This document shows positions 55,415 through 63,651 of a stretch of 64,000 nucleotides of DNA, in pieces. The stretch is taken from positions 4,076 to 68,075 of the forward strand of contig MDVR01000015.1 in NCBI GenBank assembly GCA_001940725.1, given 5' to 3'. The DNA is from Candidatus Heimdallarchaeota archaeon LC_2 (lineage in GTDB: Archaea > Asgardarchaeota > Heimdallarchaeia > Heimdallarchaeales > Kariarchaeaceae). Within the stretch, counting starts at the first letter, position 1. Each line of letters starts with the position of its first letter. The notes under the pieces were generated by a model. That model searched no databases. It saw only the letters and a program-made list of their open reading frames with translations, and was not told the DNA's origin. The translations under genes and the position numbers were made by a program.

Positions 55415-55912
55415 TTAAAATATAAATAAATTAAATAGTGCAAACCCTAAGGATACAATAATAATCATTGGTATATATTGATATCTACTTTTCAAATCTT
55501 CAATTATTGTAACACCTACCTCTCTCTGAAATGGATCCCACCCAACCGGAATTAGAGAACTCGAATTCCAATTTTTTTCATGATATTCTCTAGTTTTCAT
55601 AAAAATATATATCATAGGTATCCAAGATAAAAGATACTTAATAGTGAGAGATTGTGAAATGCTATATCTAATATTCAAATGCGGATAAATAAAATATAAT
55701 GAAAAAGATTGAACGGGTTGTTGTACAACTTTGTAAAGGAAAAATAATAGTATTGTAAGTATTAAAATGTGAAAAAAGAGGACTTTATACAAGTTTGAAA
55801 TTCCAATTAACAAATTGGGAGTTGAAAGCTTTACAGGATTGGGGTTATTTGGAAATTGAACACTAACATCATCCTCGTAATTTGGATACTCAATATCAAC
55901 TTCTTTAGACAA
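55415..55912 (-). CDS. Membrane protein, probably the 5' part of a frameshifted gene
   Basis: 165 residues from TTG 55912. Cytosolic-type acidic N-terminus (VDIEYPNYEDDVSVQFP), then helices VLFFHILILTILLFFLY and LLSWIPMIYIFM, a loop with WNSSSLIPVGWDPFQRE, and a last helix IPMIIIVSLGFALFNLFIF interrupted by the stop. No family recognised. The last helix would be completed by the downstream frame, supporting the idea of one gene split by a frameshift in a run of A and T. Confidence 0.5.
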   Translation of the reverse strand: MSKEVDIEYPNYEDDVSVQFPNNPNPVKLSTPNLLIGISNLYKVLFFHILILTILLFFLYKVVQQPVQSFSLYFIYPHLNIRYSISQSLTIKYLLSWIPMIYIFMKTREYHEKNWNSSSLIPVGWDPFQREVGVTIIEDLKSRYQYIPMIIIVSLGFALFNLFIF

Positions 55913-56103
55913 ATTTCAATACCTGAGAGATCTGTATTTATCTAAACTTGGACATATTTATTAATTTTGAATTTGAATACATATAATGAAAATATTCCAA
56001 GTTTCCTAATCACAGAGATGAATATAGTACTGCTCCCAATTTATCCAAGGAACTGTTTATTAGTGAGACATTGGTAAATACATTAAGCAGGAGAGAATAG
56101 AAG

Positions 56104-56862
56104 ATAAAAGTTATCTCAAATGATTATGCTCAGAGCATTCTTTCACAATTAGGATTAACTGACGCATCGCTTTTTCTGCAAAATGTAGATCACTTTACCA
56201 AAAATGAAGGTTCAAAAAGAGATGAAATTGTAAAGGAATATTTTGGTGAAGAGGGAATGCAAATATTAATTGAAGAATTATACAAATCACTTATAGGAAA
56301 CAACGATCTAACCCTAGTTGATTTGGGCGTTGGCACTGGTACCTTTCTGTTACCTATCTTGCAAAAATTATCAGTTGGAGAAGTTGTCTGTTTCGATGCC
56401 ACACCTAAAATGCTTGAATTATTGCAAGAGAAATTCTCTGACAAATTATATGCAGTTTCAAAAGTTCATTATATTATTGGAGACATGGAACAGGTTAGTA
56501 GAAGCTTAGAAGTTAATCAGAGTTTAAGGAAAATTATAATGCCAGAAAAATATGATCGCATTATGAGTACACTTGCATTTCACCACATCAGGGATACTTC
56601 TATGGTTTTGAAAGGAATTTCAGAGATTTTAAATCCTCAAGGAAAGGCTGTTATTATTGATGCAATACTAAGTGAAACTTCTGGAATGGTTCCCTCGCCA
56701 GATCATGCTCACGATGGGTTCGAAATTGATAAACTAAAGAATTTAAGTGAAAAGTATTTCAAATCAGTCTCAATTAGAGAACTTGATGTAACTTGTAATG
56801 ATTCTAATTGTCCATCTCGAGGAACTGGTTTATTCATACTGGAATTAGCTTATCCACTATAA
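56104..56862 (+). CDS. SAM-dependent methyltransferase with probable ATA start
   Basis: 252 residues if it starts at ATA 56104. Class I methyltransferase motifs: LVDLGVGTGTF (motif I), VCFDATPKMLELL (motif II with acidic residue), IMSTLAFHHI (motif IV region) and LNPQGKAVIIDA (post-motif strand). ATG 56257 gives only 201 residues, starting 27 residues before motif I, and omits a clean helical N-terminus (DYAQSILSQLGLTD, VDHFTKNEGSKRDEIVKEYFG) that is open back to a stop at 56098. No ATG, GTG or TTG lies there; GGAG (56090-56093) is 10 bases before ATA. C-terminal CNDSNCPSRGTG is unusual. Substrate unknown; cytoplasmic. Confidence 0.78.
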   Translation: MKVISNDYAQSILSQLGLTDASLFLQNVDHFTKNEGSKRDEIVKEYFGEEGMQILIEELYKSLIGNNDLTLVDLGVGTGTFLLPILQKLSVGEVVCFDATPKMLELLQEKFSDKLYAVSKVHYIIGDMEQVSRSLEVNQSLRKIIMPEKYDRIMSTLAFHHIRDTSMVLKGISEILNPQGKAVIIDAILSETSGMVPSPDHAHDGFEIDKLKNLSEKYFKSVSIRELDVTCNDSNCPSRGTGLFILELAYPL

Positions 56863-56933
56863 ATTATTATAATCACTAATTCAAAGTAGTTAATAACTCT
56901 CGATCCTAAATATTGCTTGAAAATTTGTGTGAA

Positions 56934-57128
56934 TTACTCAACTAATTTTATGTTGATAGCTTCAATCCCTTTTTCGGTTTCTTGAACTTCAAATTCTACT
57001 GTATTTCCTTCTTTTAGATCTTGCATAGTCACTCCATCTAAATTTGATTCGTGGAAAAAGACGTCTTTGCTTCCTTCTCCCTCAATAAAGCCGAATGTCG
57101 ACTTAATTCGTTTAATTTTACTTTTCAT
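56934..57128 (-). CDS. Cold-shock-domain RNA-binding protein
   Basis: 64 residues, the usual CspA length. RNP1-like FGFIEG (12-17) and RNP2-like VFFHES (23-28) are both present, followed by the GNTVEFEVQETEKGIEAINI strands of the OB fold. Such proteins bind single-stranded RNA or DNA as chaperones. Cold-shock proteins are sporadic in archaea. ATG 57128 follows an AT-rich segment with TTAGGTAGATT that may act as a weak ribosome site. Confidence 0.9.
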   Translation of the reverse strand: MKSKIKRIKSTFGFIEGEGSKDVFFHESNLDGVTMQDLKEGNTVEFEVQETEKGIEAINIKLVE

Positions 57129-57371
57129 TTTAATCTACCTAATTAACTGCTAAAATTGAGTTTTCATATAACATTGTTATAAAAAAATTAAACAAATCTA
57201 GTTGGTTAAAATTGATATAACTAGATAGTTCACTACCTACTAAAAACGATTTAGTTTGATTCGCTATCATCCCGATTAAGATTATTTTCTTATTTTGATC
57301 TTCAAGTCCACATCGATCCAAATGAGATAGATCTTTGATATAATGAAATCTTGAAAAGATATATTAAACAT

Positions 57372-57791
57372 TTAATTGGAAATTGCCCCTTGAGGAATAA
57401 CATCAACCTTAACTGAAATCTCTCTATTAGGATTGTTAAGACTTAATGACGCAAAAATAAGTATAGAGCCAATTAGACAAATAGCCATGCTAATTAGAAC
57501 ACCATAAATTAAACCAGAAATATCAATTATACTCCCTACAATCGGGAGAAGTGGAATTACGAAAAGGTTTGAAATGGTTGGTCTTATCGAATATACTGAA
57601 TTGCGGTTTTCAGATGGGATAAGATTGAGCATAATGCTAGAAAATAAAGCTTCTGTAAAATGGTTGATAGAACTTGCACCTATTGTCATTATTAGGATTA
57701 AAGAGATGAATCCAATAATATTAAAACCACCATTTAATGGATGAATATGCAATAGAAAGCTTACACCTCCAAACAACAAAGTTATTTGCAA
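57372..57791 (-). pseudogene. C-terminal fragment of an MFS transporter
   Basis: About 139 residues with four helices, including GFISLILIMTIGASSINHF, FVIPLLPIVGSIIDISGLIYG and SMAICLIGSILIFASL, and the loop MLNLIPSENRNSVYSIRPTISN, which is like the MFS loop in which PxxxRg...S...N lies. A full transporter has twelve helices and about 400 residues; the frame is closed by TAA about 50 bases upstream of TTG 57791, and no N-terminal half is found in any frame there. It is therefore most likely a decayed remnant. Confidence 0.6.
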
Positions 57792-58183
57792 TAATAATAG
57801 AATTGGTAAATTTTTCTTTTCGACTTTTTTTATAAATTAAGCGGAATTTTTAATATTTTAATCAATGTCATACATGTAAGACATGGCAAACATTATTCAA
57901 CAATAATCAAACAATGATCGCAATTCAAGCAATAGACTGGATGAGTAGGATTTATTACTTGTCAAATGGGAGTGTGTCTTTAACTCAAGTATCAACTGCC
58001 CCTCTCTTACCTATTATATTTTTCATAATTTTGATAAGATATGACGGGAATCTAATTTCTTTGAGAAATCAGATCAGCATCACAATTTCAAATTGAAAAT
58101 ACGCTAATTCGTAAATATCGTTAATTTAATTTCATTATTCGATATAAATAAAATTTATAAAATGATTTCAAATAATAATAACT
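57792..58183. other. Intergenic region without a supported gene
   Basis: A short open frame (57914-58096) exists but has no homology I recognise. The near-palindrome around TCATACATGTAAGACATG (57867-57884) is visible. TATA-like CGATATAAATAAAATTTATAAA (about 58140-58161) lies 23-44 bases before ATG 58184 and is the likely promoter of the next gene. Confidence 0.45.
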
Positions 58184-58924
58184 ATGACAAGGGAGGAAAA
58201 TGTAATAGCCCATTGGGACTTTTCTGAGTCTGTAGGGGATGAATTGAAAGATATTTCAACATACGGATCTCATGGTAAAATTTTTGGTGCAAAGTGGAAT
58301 AAAGACCAATTGGGGATTAGATCATTAGAATTTGACGGCATCGACGATTATGTCGAAATTGATACTAGTAATATGTCACTCAATCCTTTTAAGAATATCT
58401 CAACAGGGACTTTATTAGTCTGGTTCAGGGTTGATTCAATTCCGTTGGAACATGGAATAATGCCGATTTTCTATTATGGATCTAAGGACAAATGTGATTT
58501 TTTTGATGCAGCAAATAACGGTCTAATTATAGAAGTTGGTCATAGCCCAATAGGCCTGGGAAGCAAAAAACTGTATTATACGGTTTGGGCAAATGGATGT
58601 ACACTTCCTTCATTTTGTTTTGATTCAACAGATCCTATAAAGGAGAAACAATGGTATCATTTTGTTGTTGTTGTAGGTGATAATTATAATACAGGTTTTC
58701 TGAATGGAGTTGAAATGGTTCATCGTGGATATAATTTTGGTACGAAGACTGATTCACAATTTTTCGCTCGTTCAATTTCTCATGAAAAACTTTGGATTGG
58801 AAAAGGATTTTGGGATCGGAAGGAGATGTATCTGAAAGGAGCGGTCGGCGAGATTAGAGTTTATAATAAACCCTTAACACAAGAAGAAATCATGTCTCTT
58901 TACAATTCAACAAAACTAGTCTAA
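58184..58924 (+). CDS. LamG/concanavalin-A-like lectin domain protein
   Basis: 246 residues, essentially one LamG-type (laminin G_3) jelly-roll domain: IAHWDFSESVGDELKDIS, SLEFDGIDDYVEI, the central TGTLLVWFRVDS strand, EKQWYHFVVVVGDN, TGFLNGVEM, and the closing KGAVGEIRVYNKPLTQEEI. These domains usually bind sugars or proteins outside cells, but there is no signal peptide or membrane helix here, so the protein appears cytoplasmic or leaves by another route. The start is firm: ATG 58184 has a TATA-like promoter upstream and directly precedes the domain. Confidence 0.88.
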   Translation: MTREENVIAHWDFSESVGDELKDISTYGSHGKIFGAKWNKDQLGIRSLEFDGIDDYVEIDTSNMSLNPFKNISTGTLLVWFRVDSIPLEHGIMPIFYYGSKDKCDFFDAANNGLIIEVGHSPIGLGSKKLYYTVWANGCTLPSFCFDSTDPIKEKQWYHFVVVVGDNYNTGFLNGVEMVHRGYNFGTKTDSQFFARSISHEKLWIGKGFWDRKEMYLKGAVGEIRVYNKPLTQEEIMSLYNSTKLV

Positions 58925-59053
58925 AAGTTCTCAAGAAGAATCGCTTCACAAAATTTGTATTAAATCTAATTATTTCAGATATTAGTTGCAAGGAATATTT
59001 TTAAGAAATCCCCTAATAGAAGTTCAAACGATTAAATAAAAGGTGAAATGAAA

Positions 59054-59422
59054 ATGAAGGATTTAACAATCTTACTTGAGGATAAACCTGGTACATTAGC
59101 TGAAGTTTCAGAAGTATTAGGACAAGCAGGAATTAATATTGAAGGTGGATGTGGATATCCAGCAATAGGCCGAGGAATATTTCACATCCTTGTTGAAGAT
59201 GTGATTGCCGCTCGAACCGCATTAGAAGGAGCGGGTATTACTGTTAGCGAAGAAAATGATGTAATTGTATTTAATCTTGATAACAAACCAGGTAATTTAG
59301 GAGCTGAATTGAGAAAACTTTCAAACGAAGGTATAAATGCAACATTATTCTATATTGCCTCCAATAATCGTATTGTACTTAGTGTAGATGATTTTGATAA
59401 AGCTCGTTCTTTGATTGGATAG
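59054..59422 (+). CDS. Tandem ACT-domain protein
   Basis: 122 residues, two ACT domains: DLTILLEDKPGTLAEVSEVL with AGINIEGGCGYP, and VIVFNLDNKPGNLGAELRKL with GINATLFYIAS. ACT domains bind amino acids and regulate enzymes allosterically; stand-alone tandem ACT proteins are small sensors. ATG 59054 is chosen because AGGTGA ends 7 bases before it, whereas the ATG at 59048 is only 1-2 bases from that ribosome site. Cytoplasmic; partner unknown. Confidence 0.88.
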   Translation: MKDLTILLEDKPGTLAEVSEVLGQAGINIEGGCGYPAIGRGIFHILVEDVIAARTALEGAGITVSEENDVIVFNLDNKPGNLGAELRKLSNEGINATLFYIASNNRIVLSVDDFDKARSLIG

Positions 59423-59589
59423 CTTTAGAATAATGAATTGATCATCATATAAATTAATTTCACATTTAGAGCGAATTATATGCTATTATTTAAAGTAAAA
59501 AATTATGTGTCTCATCGTAATTCTATATACCTATCAATATCAAGAATTATGTCTGGATTTAAAATGACCAAATTGAAACCTCGAATTGA

Positions 59590-60423
59590 TTAACTTTGTC
59601 TTTTCACTAGATTCTCAAATCTTTCAAGTTGCTCTGGATAATCTAGATCCATTCCGGCCTCTGCAAATGGATTTAAGTAATGAGTAATATCCACATCAAA
59701 TTTCTTTTTAAATAAATTAATAATATGATTTATTGAAAGTCTCCCCATTATATAACGAAGAATAAAGATAGGATAAACACGCAAGATCATTCTTACTCTT
59801 GATTTACGATTCTCAAGTAAATTCCTAAACAAAATTTCATTTGATAATATTGCACGAACCCTAATTGCATTAATGTCACTTCCGCAATATTCACCTTCTT
59901 TTAGACGGGAATATCGTTTATTTGCATTGGGAAATGAGTTTTCCATTACGTTTTTTGAGATTATTCCAACATATCCATCTTTATTGGTCTCAGGGATATT
60001 CATGAGAAGTATACATTGATCTATAATTTCTGCCGTAATGAGTGGTATATCTGAAGGCATTATTAGAATATGTTCGGGTGGAAATTCGAAACTATTTAGA
60101 TGGTTAAGAGTTGAAATTAAATTATCAAATCGCATTGCATTACCAGGAAGAAAATATATTTGTTTATCAATGGTAACTTGTAAATCTTGATGATTTAACC
60201 CAACTAAATAAATGGATTTAACTAATTTTGACTTATTTATTGCATCCAATACATAATAGATTATAGGATTGTTTGCTATATTAATTAATGCCTTATTGGT
60301 TACTCTAGCTGCCTTCAGAAGAGGTGAAGGATCGTTTTGATGAGAACCTGCAAATACTATTACTGATATCTGATGCTTTTCAATAATCTTCTCAGTAAGT
60401 ATATATCTTTGTTCTGACGTCAT
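59590..60423 (-). CDS. MobA-like nucleotidyltransferase
   Basis: 277 residues from ATG 60423. The upstream in-frame codons to 60552 lack protein character and are left out. Pattern of NTP_transf_3/MobA-like enzymes: SVIVFAGSHQND in place of the glycine-rich loop, KALINIANNPIIYYVLDAI, the acidic strand LIMPSDIPLIT (Asp for metal), and AEAGMDLDYPEQLERF at the end, like the DVDTPEDL motif. The N-terminal loop differs from the usual LAGGxGxR, so nucleotide preference or activity is uncertain. Members attach NMP to sugars or cofactors. Cytoplasmic. Confidence 0.75.
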   Translation of the reverse strand: MTSEQRYILTEKIIEKHQISVIVFAGSHQNDPSPLLKAARVTNKALINIANNPIIYYVLDAINKSKLVKSIYLVGLNHQDLQVTIDKQIYFLPGNAMRFDNLISTLNHLNSFEFPPEHILIMPSDIPLITAEIIDQCILLMNIPETNKDGYVGIISKNVMENSFPNANKRYSRLKEGEYCGSDINAIRVRAILSNEILFRNLLENRKSRVRMILRVYPIFILRYIMGRLSINHIINLFKKKFDVDITHYLNPFAEAGMDLDYPEQLERFENLVKRQS

Positions 60424-60585
60424 TTTGTATATTTCTAATTTTAAACAAGGTGCACATTTATTTATACTCTTGCAATTGAGAGTTATATTTTTTGATCGAT
60501 CAAATAAATCTTGAAACAATTTGTTCAAAAAAATCATCAGGAATTGAATCATTTCCTAGATCATCTAAAACTATTCAATTTAAAT

Positions 60586-60930
60586 CTAAGTTGAGCTGTT
60601 TAATAATAACTGTTCTATTTCTAAAGTAATTTTACCCGGACCTTTGATATAAGCTACTCTGACCCCCCATGGTTTATCACTTGGTTTCTCAATATCTGTA
60701 GCACCTTTACTTATCACATTTTGAAAATCTAGATCACAATTATCACTATTAAATCCGATTGTTGATAAAGCATCATTATCCGCAACGTCTAATATAAATG
60801 TAAAACCAGCTTGATTGAAACTTGCCATTCCATCACTTTCGTAAACAGGTTTGATTCCCCAAACTTTTTCAAACCATAATATTGCTCCTTTTAAATCTCG
60901 AACGTTAACATGAAAATGATTTAACCACAT
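60586..60930 (-). CDS. VOC (glyoxalase/bleomycin-resistance) family protein
   Basis: 114 residues, one VOC module with the paired beta-alpha-beta units: HFHVNVRDLKGAILWFEKVWGIKPV, then GFTFILDVADND, and the second unit with ISKGATDIEKPSDKPWGVRVAYIKGPG and ITLEIEQ. His (FHVNV) and Glu (LEIEQ) fit the metal-binding positions. The family includes glyoxalases, dioxygenases and resistance proteins; substrate unknown. Cytoplasmic dimer likely. Confidence 0.85.
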   Translation of the reverse strand: MWLNHFHVNVRDLKGAILWFEKVWGIKPVYESDGMASFNQAGFTFILDVADNDALSTIGFNSDNCDLDFQNVISKGATDIEKPSDKPWGVRVAYIKGPGKITLEIEQLLLNSST

Positions 60931-61003
60931 GTAAGGTACTTATCCCAATCATATTAATTAATGGATTGATCAGGTTATTTTTTAAATTCGATGACTTAAG
61001 AGT

Positions 61004-61111
61004 TCACCATATATGAATTTCCTTGTGTGGTACAAAATATGGGTCTATGGGTTTTAGCTGATAAAATTTTGCCAATTGTGTTATTACTTCCAAAGCAAAA
61101 TAAATTACCAT
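61004..61111 (-). pseudogene. C-terminal coding remnant, copy 3 (QLKPxDxYFVP)
   Basis: ATG 61111 to TGA gives 35 codons containing EVITQLAKFYQLKPIDPYFVP. This resembles remnants at 62282-62317 and 63440-63544, which read LKPTDVYFVPK followed by a stop. The copies are diverged from each other and none is attached to a full gene in the window. The parent protein is not recognised. Confidence 0.4.
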
Positions 61112-61176
61112 ATGGGAAGTAAAACTGATCGAAAACTGTAATCCATTAATGTATTAAATCTTAATATGAGTATATA

Positions 61177-61692
61177 TTAATTTCTTTTTTTAACAATTAA
61201 TGAAACAATCAATGAGAATGCCATAATGGTAATCCAAAATCCGAAAGCAGGACTATCATCTTCGGACGATCCTTCTCCAACATTAAATTTACCTTCCATA
61301 CCCCCATCTCTATGTCCTGGTTGATTACAATAGTAGGTGAAGGTTACGTCTACATCCGGTGTTAAAACACTGAATGAAGCAGTTTCACCTGCGTCAAGTA
61401 AAATGTAAACAGATGTTATACCTTCATCTCCAGCAACAAAATCAATTGTAAAATCATGAAATTGAATATCTTTGTTTATTAGAGTGATCTTGACACATGT
61501 TGCTTTCTCAAGTTCGAGTTTGTCGGTATCATATATGATACCAGGTCCCGCTGCAATTGTTATAAATTGAGTCGGGGTGCTACATTCATCTCCAGAAATC
61601 GGTTGAACTTGTGCATGGACTCCATTAAAAGTAAATGATGGCAAAACCGTAAGACTCGCTATCAATATTGGTATTAGTAATAATTTTTTCAT
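61177..61692 (-). CDS. Membrane-anchored cupredoxin (blue copper protein)
   Basis: 171 residues. Signal peptide (LLLIPILIASLTVLPSF, cleaved near VHA), a plastocyanin-like domain, and a C-terminal helix (GFWITIMAFSLIVSLIV) with KKRN as stop-transfer. Type-1 copper ligands fit His79 (FHDFTI), Cys122, His127 and Met132 (CNQPGHRDGGM, C-x4-H-x4-M). Such proteins carry electrons on the outer face. GGAGG lies 7 bases before the ATG. It has no adjacent oxidase genes in the window. A respiratory role would fit heimdallarchaeial aerobic-type metabolism, as inference. Confidence 0.9.
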   Translation of the reverse strand: MKKLLLIPILIASLTVLPSFTFNGVHAQVQPISGDECSTPTQFITIAAGPGIIYDTDKLELEKATCVKITLINKDIQFHDFTIDFVAGDEGITSVYILLDAGETASFSVLTPDVDVTFTYYCNQPGHRDGGMEGKFNVGEGSSEDDSPAFGFWITIMAFSLIVSLIVKKRN

Positions 61693-61882
61693 TTGATATC
61701 CTCCATTAAAGAAGGTGACTCATGGAAATAATTGAGATTTATATAATTTTGCACTAAGGAATTTTTAGTTGATTCAATTTATATTACCACTGCTTATCTT
61801 ATCATTCTCTGATTGAATATTTATTGGATTTGTAAAATTTTTGCAAGGTATAATTTATGATTTAAGGAATTAGTATGTAATT

Positions 61883-62176
61883 TTATTTAGATAGCATTTC
61901 AAAAGATTTTGAGAATGTGACCTTCCAATCATAAAGTGGTTTTAGTTTAAATTCCAAGAACGGATATAGTGGATAGCTCACCATGTCTTCCCACATCTTC
62001 TCATGACTCTCATATGTCGCTATAGCAACTGATCCATAAGGAAGCATCCCGTAAAGGGATTCGAGTTCTCCAGATGCAATTTTAGAATTGATCCAGGTTT
62101 CGGCTGATTTTAACAAATCTGCATAGTTTTCTGGGAGTGGACCTCCCTTGGGTTTCGTAATAACAAGAAATTTCAT
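61883..62176 (-). CDS. Small dimeric alpha/beta-barrel-like (YciI/muconolactone-isomerase-like) protein
   Basis: 97 residues from ATG 62176, chosen because GGGGGA ends 6 bases before it; a reading from 62206 would place that site inside the gene. Strands and helices: MKFLVITKPKGG, LLKSAETWINSKIASGELESLYGML, GSVAIATYESHEKMWEDMVSYPLYP and KVTFSKSFEML. This fits the ferredoxin-like dimeric barrel group including YciI and muconolactone isomerase. Function unknown; cytoplasmic. Confidence 0.65.
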   Translation of the reverse strand: MKFLVITKPKGGPLPENYADLLKSAETWINSKIASGELESLYGMLPYGSVAIATYESHEKMWEDMVSYPLYPFLEFKLKPLYDWKVTFSKSFEMLSK

Positions 62177-62281
62177 TTGTATTCCCCCTATAAGGTGAAA
62201 ATTCATTCGGATATCCTTTTTAAATTTAACTTGGAATATAATAGTAAAAGTATAGGTTTTTATAAAAATAATTGTGTTTTG

Positions 62282-62317
62282 CTATTTTGGAACAAAATAT
62301 ACATCTGTTGGTTTAAG
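62282..62317 (-). pseudogene. C-terminal coding remnant, copy 2 (LKPTDVYFVPK)
   Basis: Minus-strand reading gives LKPTDVYFVPK then TAG at 62284-62282, identical in peptide to the end of the copy at 63440-63544. No open frame extends upstream of it. Confidence 0.45.
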
Positions 62318-62364
62318 TTGTGAGGGTTATCAATGGGTGTGATCGATTATCTTAGAATAATAAA

Positions 62365-63165
62365 TCAATATTTTCTTTTAAGATGTCGGCAAACAACTAT
62401 TAATCCAATTCCTGCAAAAACATTAAAAAAATCAAATCCTGGTAAGGATGTATCAGTACTCTCTAAACCATACCCTTTCTGCTTAATAATATATTCCGCA
62501 AAAATTTCCTCAATTCCATTTTCATTTTCGTATGTTGCAGTAGAATATTCTCTATTATACAACAGCATTCCAGTTTTTTTATCAAATCTAATGTTAATCT
62601 CACGAGCTATTTTGATCTGACCCTCGGCAGTAAAATTTATTTTATAATTATAACCAAATTCACTGGAGGTATCGATTATGGTATAATTAAATGATTCTAT
62701 ATCGTCTTTTTCTGTCGAAAGTTCATCAAATCCTGCTTGAAGTTCAATTTTGTATGATTCCCAATCAGTTGAAAGGATGAATCCACTGCCTAGAGTTCCT
62801 TCTTCAGTTATTGTAAAATTCTGTGTTGTAATCTCATATGTAATGCAGCAGTCATCTGCATAGGTAATACAATCTGGCCCGTTTTCACAATCATTGTCCG
62901 TGTTATCCCTTAATGCGATTTCGATAATTGTGACAGTAAATTCATCACCCTCTTGAACGTAATTATCCTCCCCGTTCCACCCAAGATAATAACCATTACT
63001 CGTTTCACCATCAGAAATTAAAATCTTGTCGACAATATAGACAAAAGTGTCCCCTTCTTCAACACCAATATAATTGTCATCAACAGCTCTAATTATTGTT
63101 GAGGAATTCACTAGTAACACAACTAAATACATCAACAATGCTAATTGATAATGTTTTTTTCTCAT
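62365..63165 (-). CDS. Secreted protein with PGF-type C-terminal anchor
   Basis: 266 residues. N-terminal signal (LALLMYLVVLLVNSSTII), an acidic extracellular domain of about 210 residues with many beta strands and Cys pairs (CENGPDC, DDCC), and a C-terminus SLPGFDFFNVFAGIGLIVVC followed by RHLKRKY. That ending, a PGF motif before one helix and a basic tail, resembles archaeal CTERM sorting signals (Heimdall-CTERM/PGF-CTERM type). The domain itself is not recognised; similar acidic, beta-rich proteins are common on Asgard cell surfaces. Confidence 0.78.
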   Translation of the reverse strand: MRKKHYQLALLMYLVVLLVNSSTIIRAVDDNYIGVEEGDTFVYIVDKILISDGETSNGYYLGWNGEDNYVQEGDEFTVTIIEIALRDNTDNDCENGPDCITYADDCCITYEITTQNFTITEEGTLGSGFILSTDWESYKIELQAGFDELSTEKDDIESFNYTIIDTSSEFGYNYKINFTAEGQIKIAREINIRFDKKTGMLLYNREYSTATYENENGIEEIFAEYIIKQKGYGLESTDTSLPGFDFFNVFAGIGLIVVCRHLKRKY

Positions 63166-63651
63166 TTTATATATACTAAAAATAAAACCTGGCTTGAATA
63201 TTTACAATTCCTCCCAGTTATTATTTATCAAATTTTTATTTAAACCTTATGAGTCTTTGAAATTCAATGAGAGCTTTATCCCTTGAACATATTTTCCATG
63301 GACTGCTTACAGCGTATTTCATCCTAATACGCAATTCGGATAAATCGTGAAACCTAAATGTTTGAGACCAATTATTGTAATTTAAATATTTGATATTAAT
63401 TGAATTCGAAAAAGAGAAGCTCGATCGATTTATCAATATTTACTTGGGAACGAAATATACGTCGGTTGGTTTGAGTTGGCTAAGTTTGGCGAATTTAGCT
63501 TTTACTTCCATACCAATCAAGTTGAGCCATCTTTTGTCTTTCATGTAATGACAATTTATTTTGTCATATACATTAATATAAATTCAAACCAATATTAATA
63601 TTAGAATATAATGATTAATCAGCATCAATCGATTATCAACTGTAACAATTA
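63166..63651. other. Intergenic region with coding remnants and inverted repeats
   Basis: No intact gene. A minus-strand frame at 63236-63436 looks protein-like in part (SELRIRMKYAVSSPWKICSR) but has no recognised match. The C-terminal remnant described separately lies at 63440-63544. Next to it ATGACAA-TTTATT-TTGTCAT (63548-63567) is a 7-bp hairpin that could mark an element boundary, 85 bases before the transposase start. Confidence 0.4.
63440..63544 (-). pseudogene. C-terminal coding remnant, copy 1 (QLKPTDVYFVPK)
   Basis: Minus-strand ATG 63544 to TAA 63440 gives 34 codons, MKDKRWLNLIG then EVKAKFAKLSQLKPTDVYFVPK. It is the longest and best-preserved of three related remnants (others at 61004-61111 and 62282-62317). 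It may be the end of a transposase or of a lost host gene; the identity is open. Confidence 0.45.

Noticed and set aside
57139..57321. 60-codon minus-strand frame (TTG start) between the cold-shock gene and the MFS fragment
   Set aside because: Sequence looks partly protein-like and is open somewhat upstream, but it has no start support or recognised family; perhaps debris of a lost gene.
57914..58096. 60-codon plus-strand frame
   Set aside because: No family, no promoter or ribosome site, and no neighbour support; composition is that of random AT-rich DNA.
63236..63436. 66-codon minus-strand frame before the transposase
   Set aside because: Partly protein-like, but no family, no start signals and a region with other debris.
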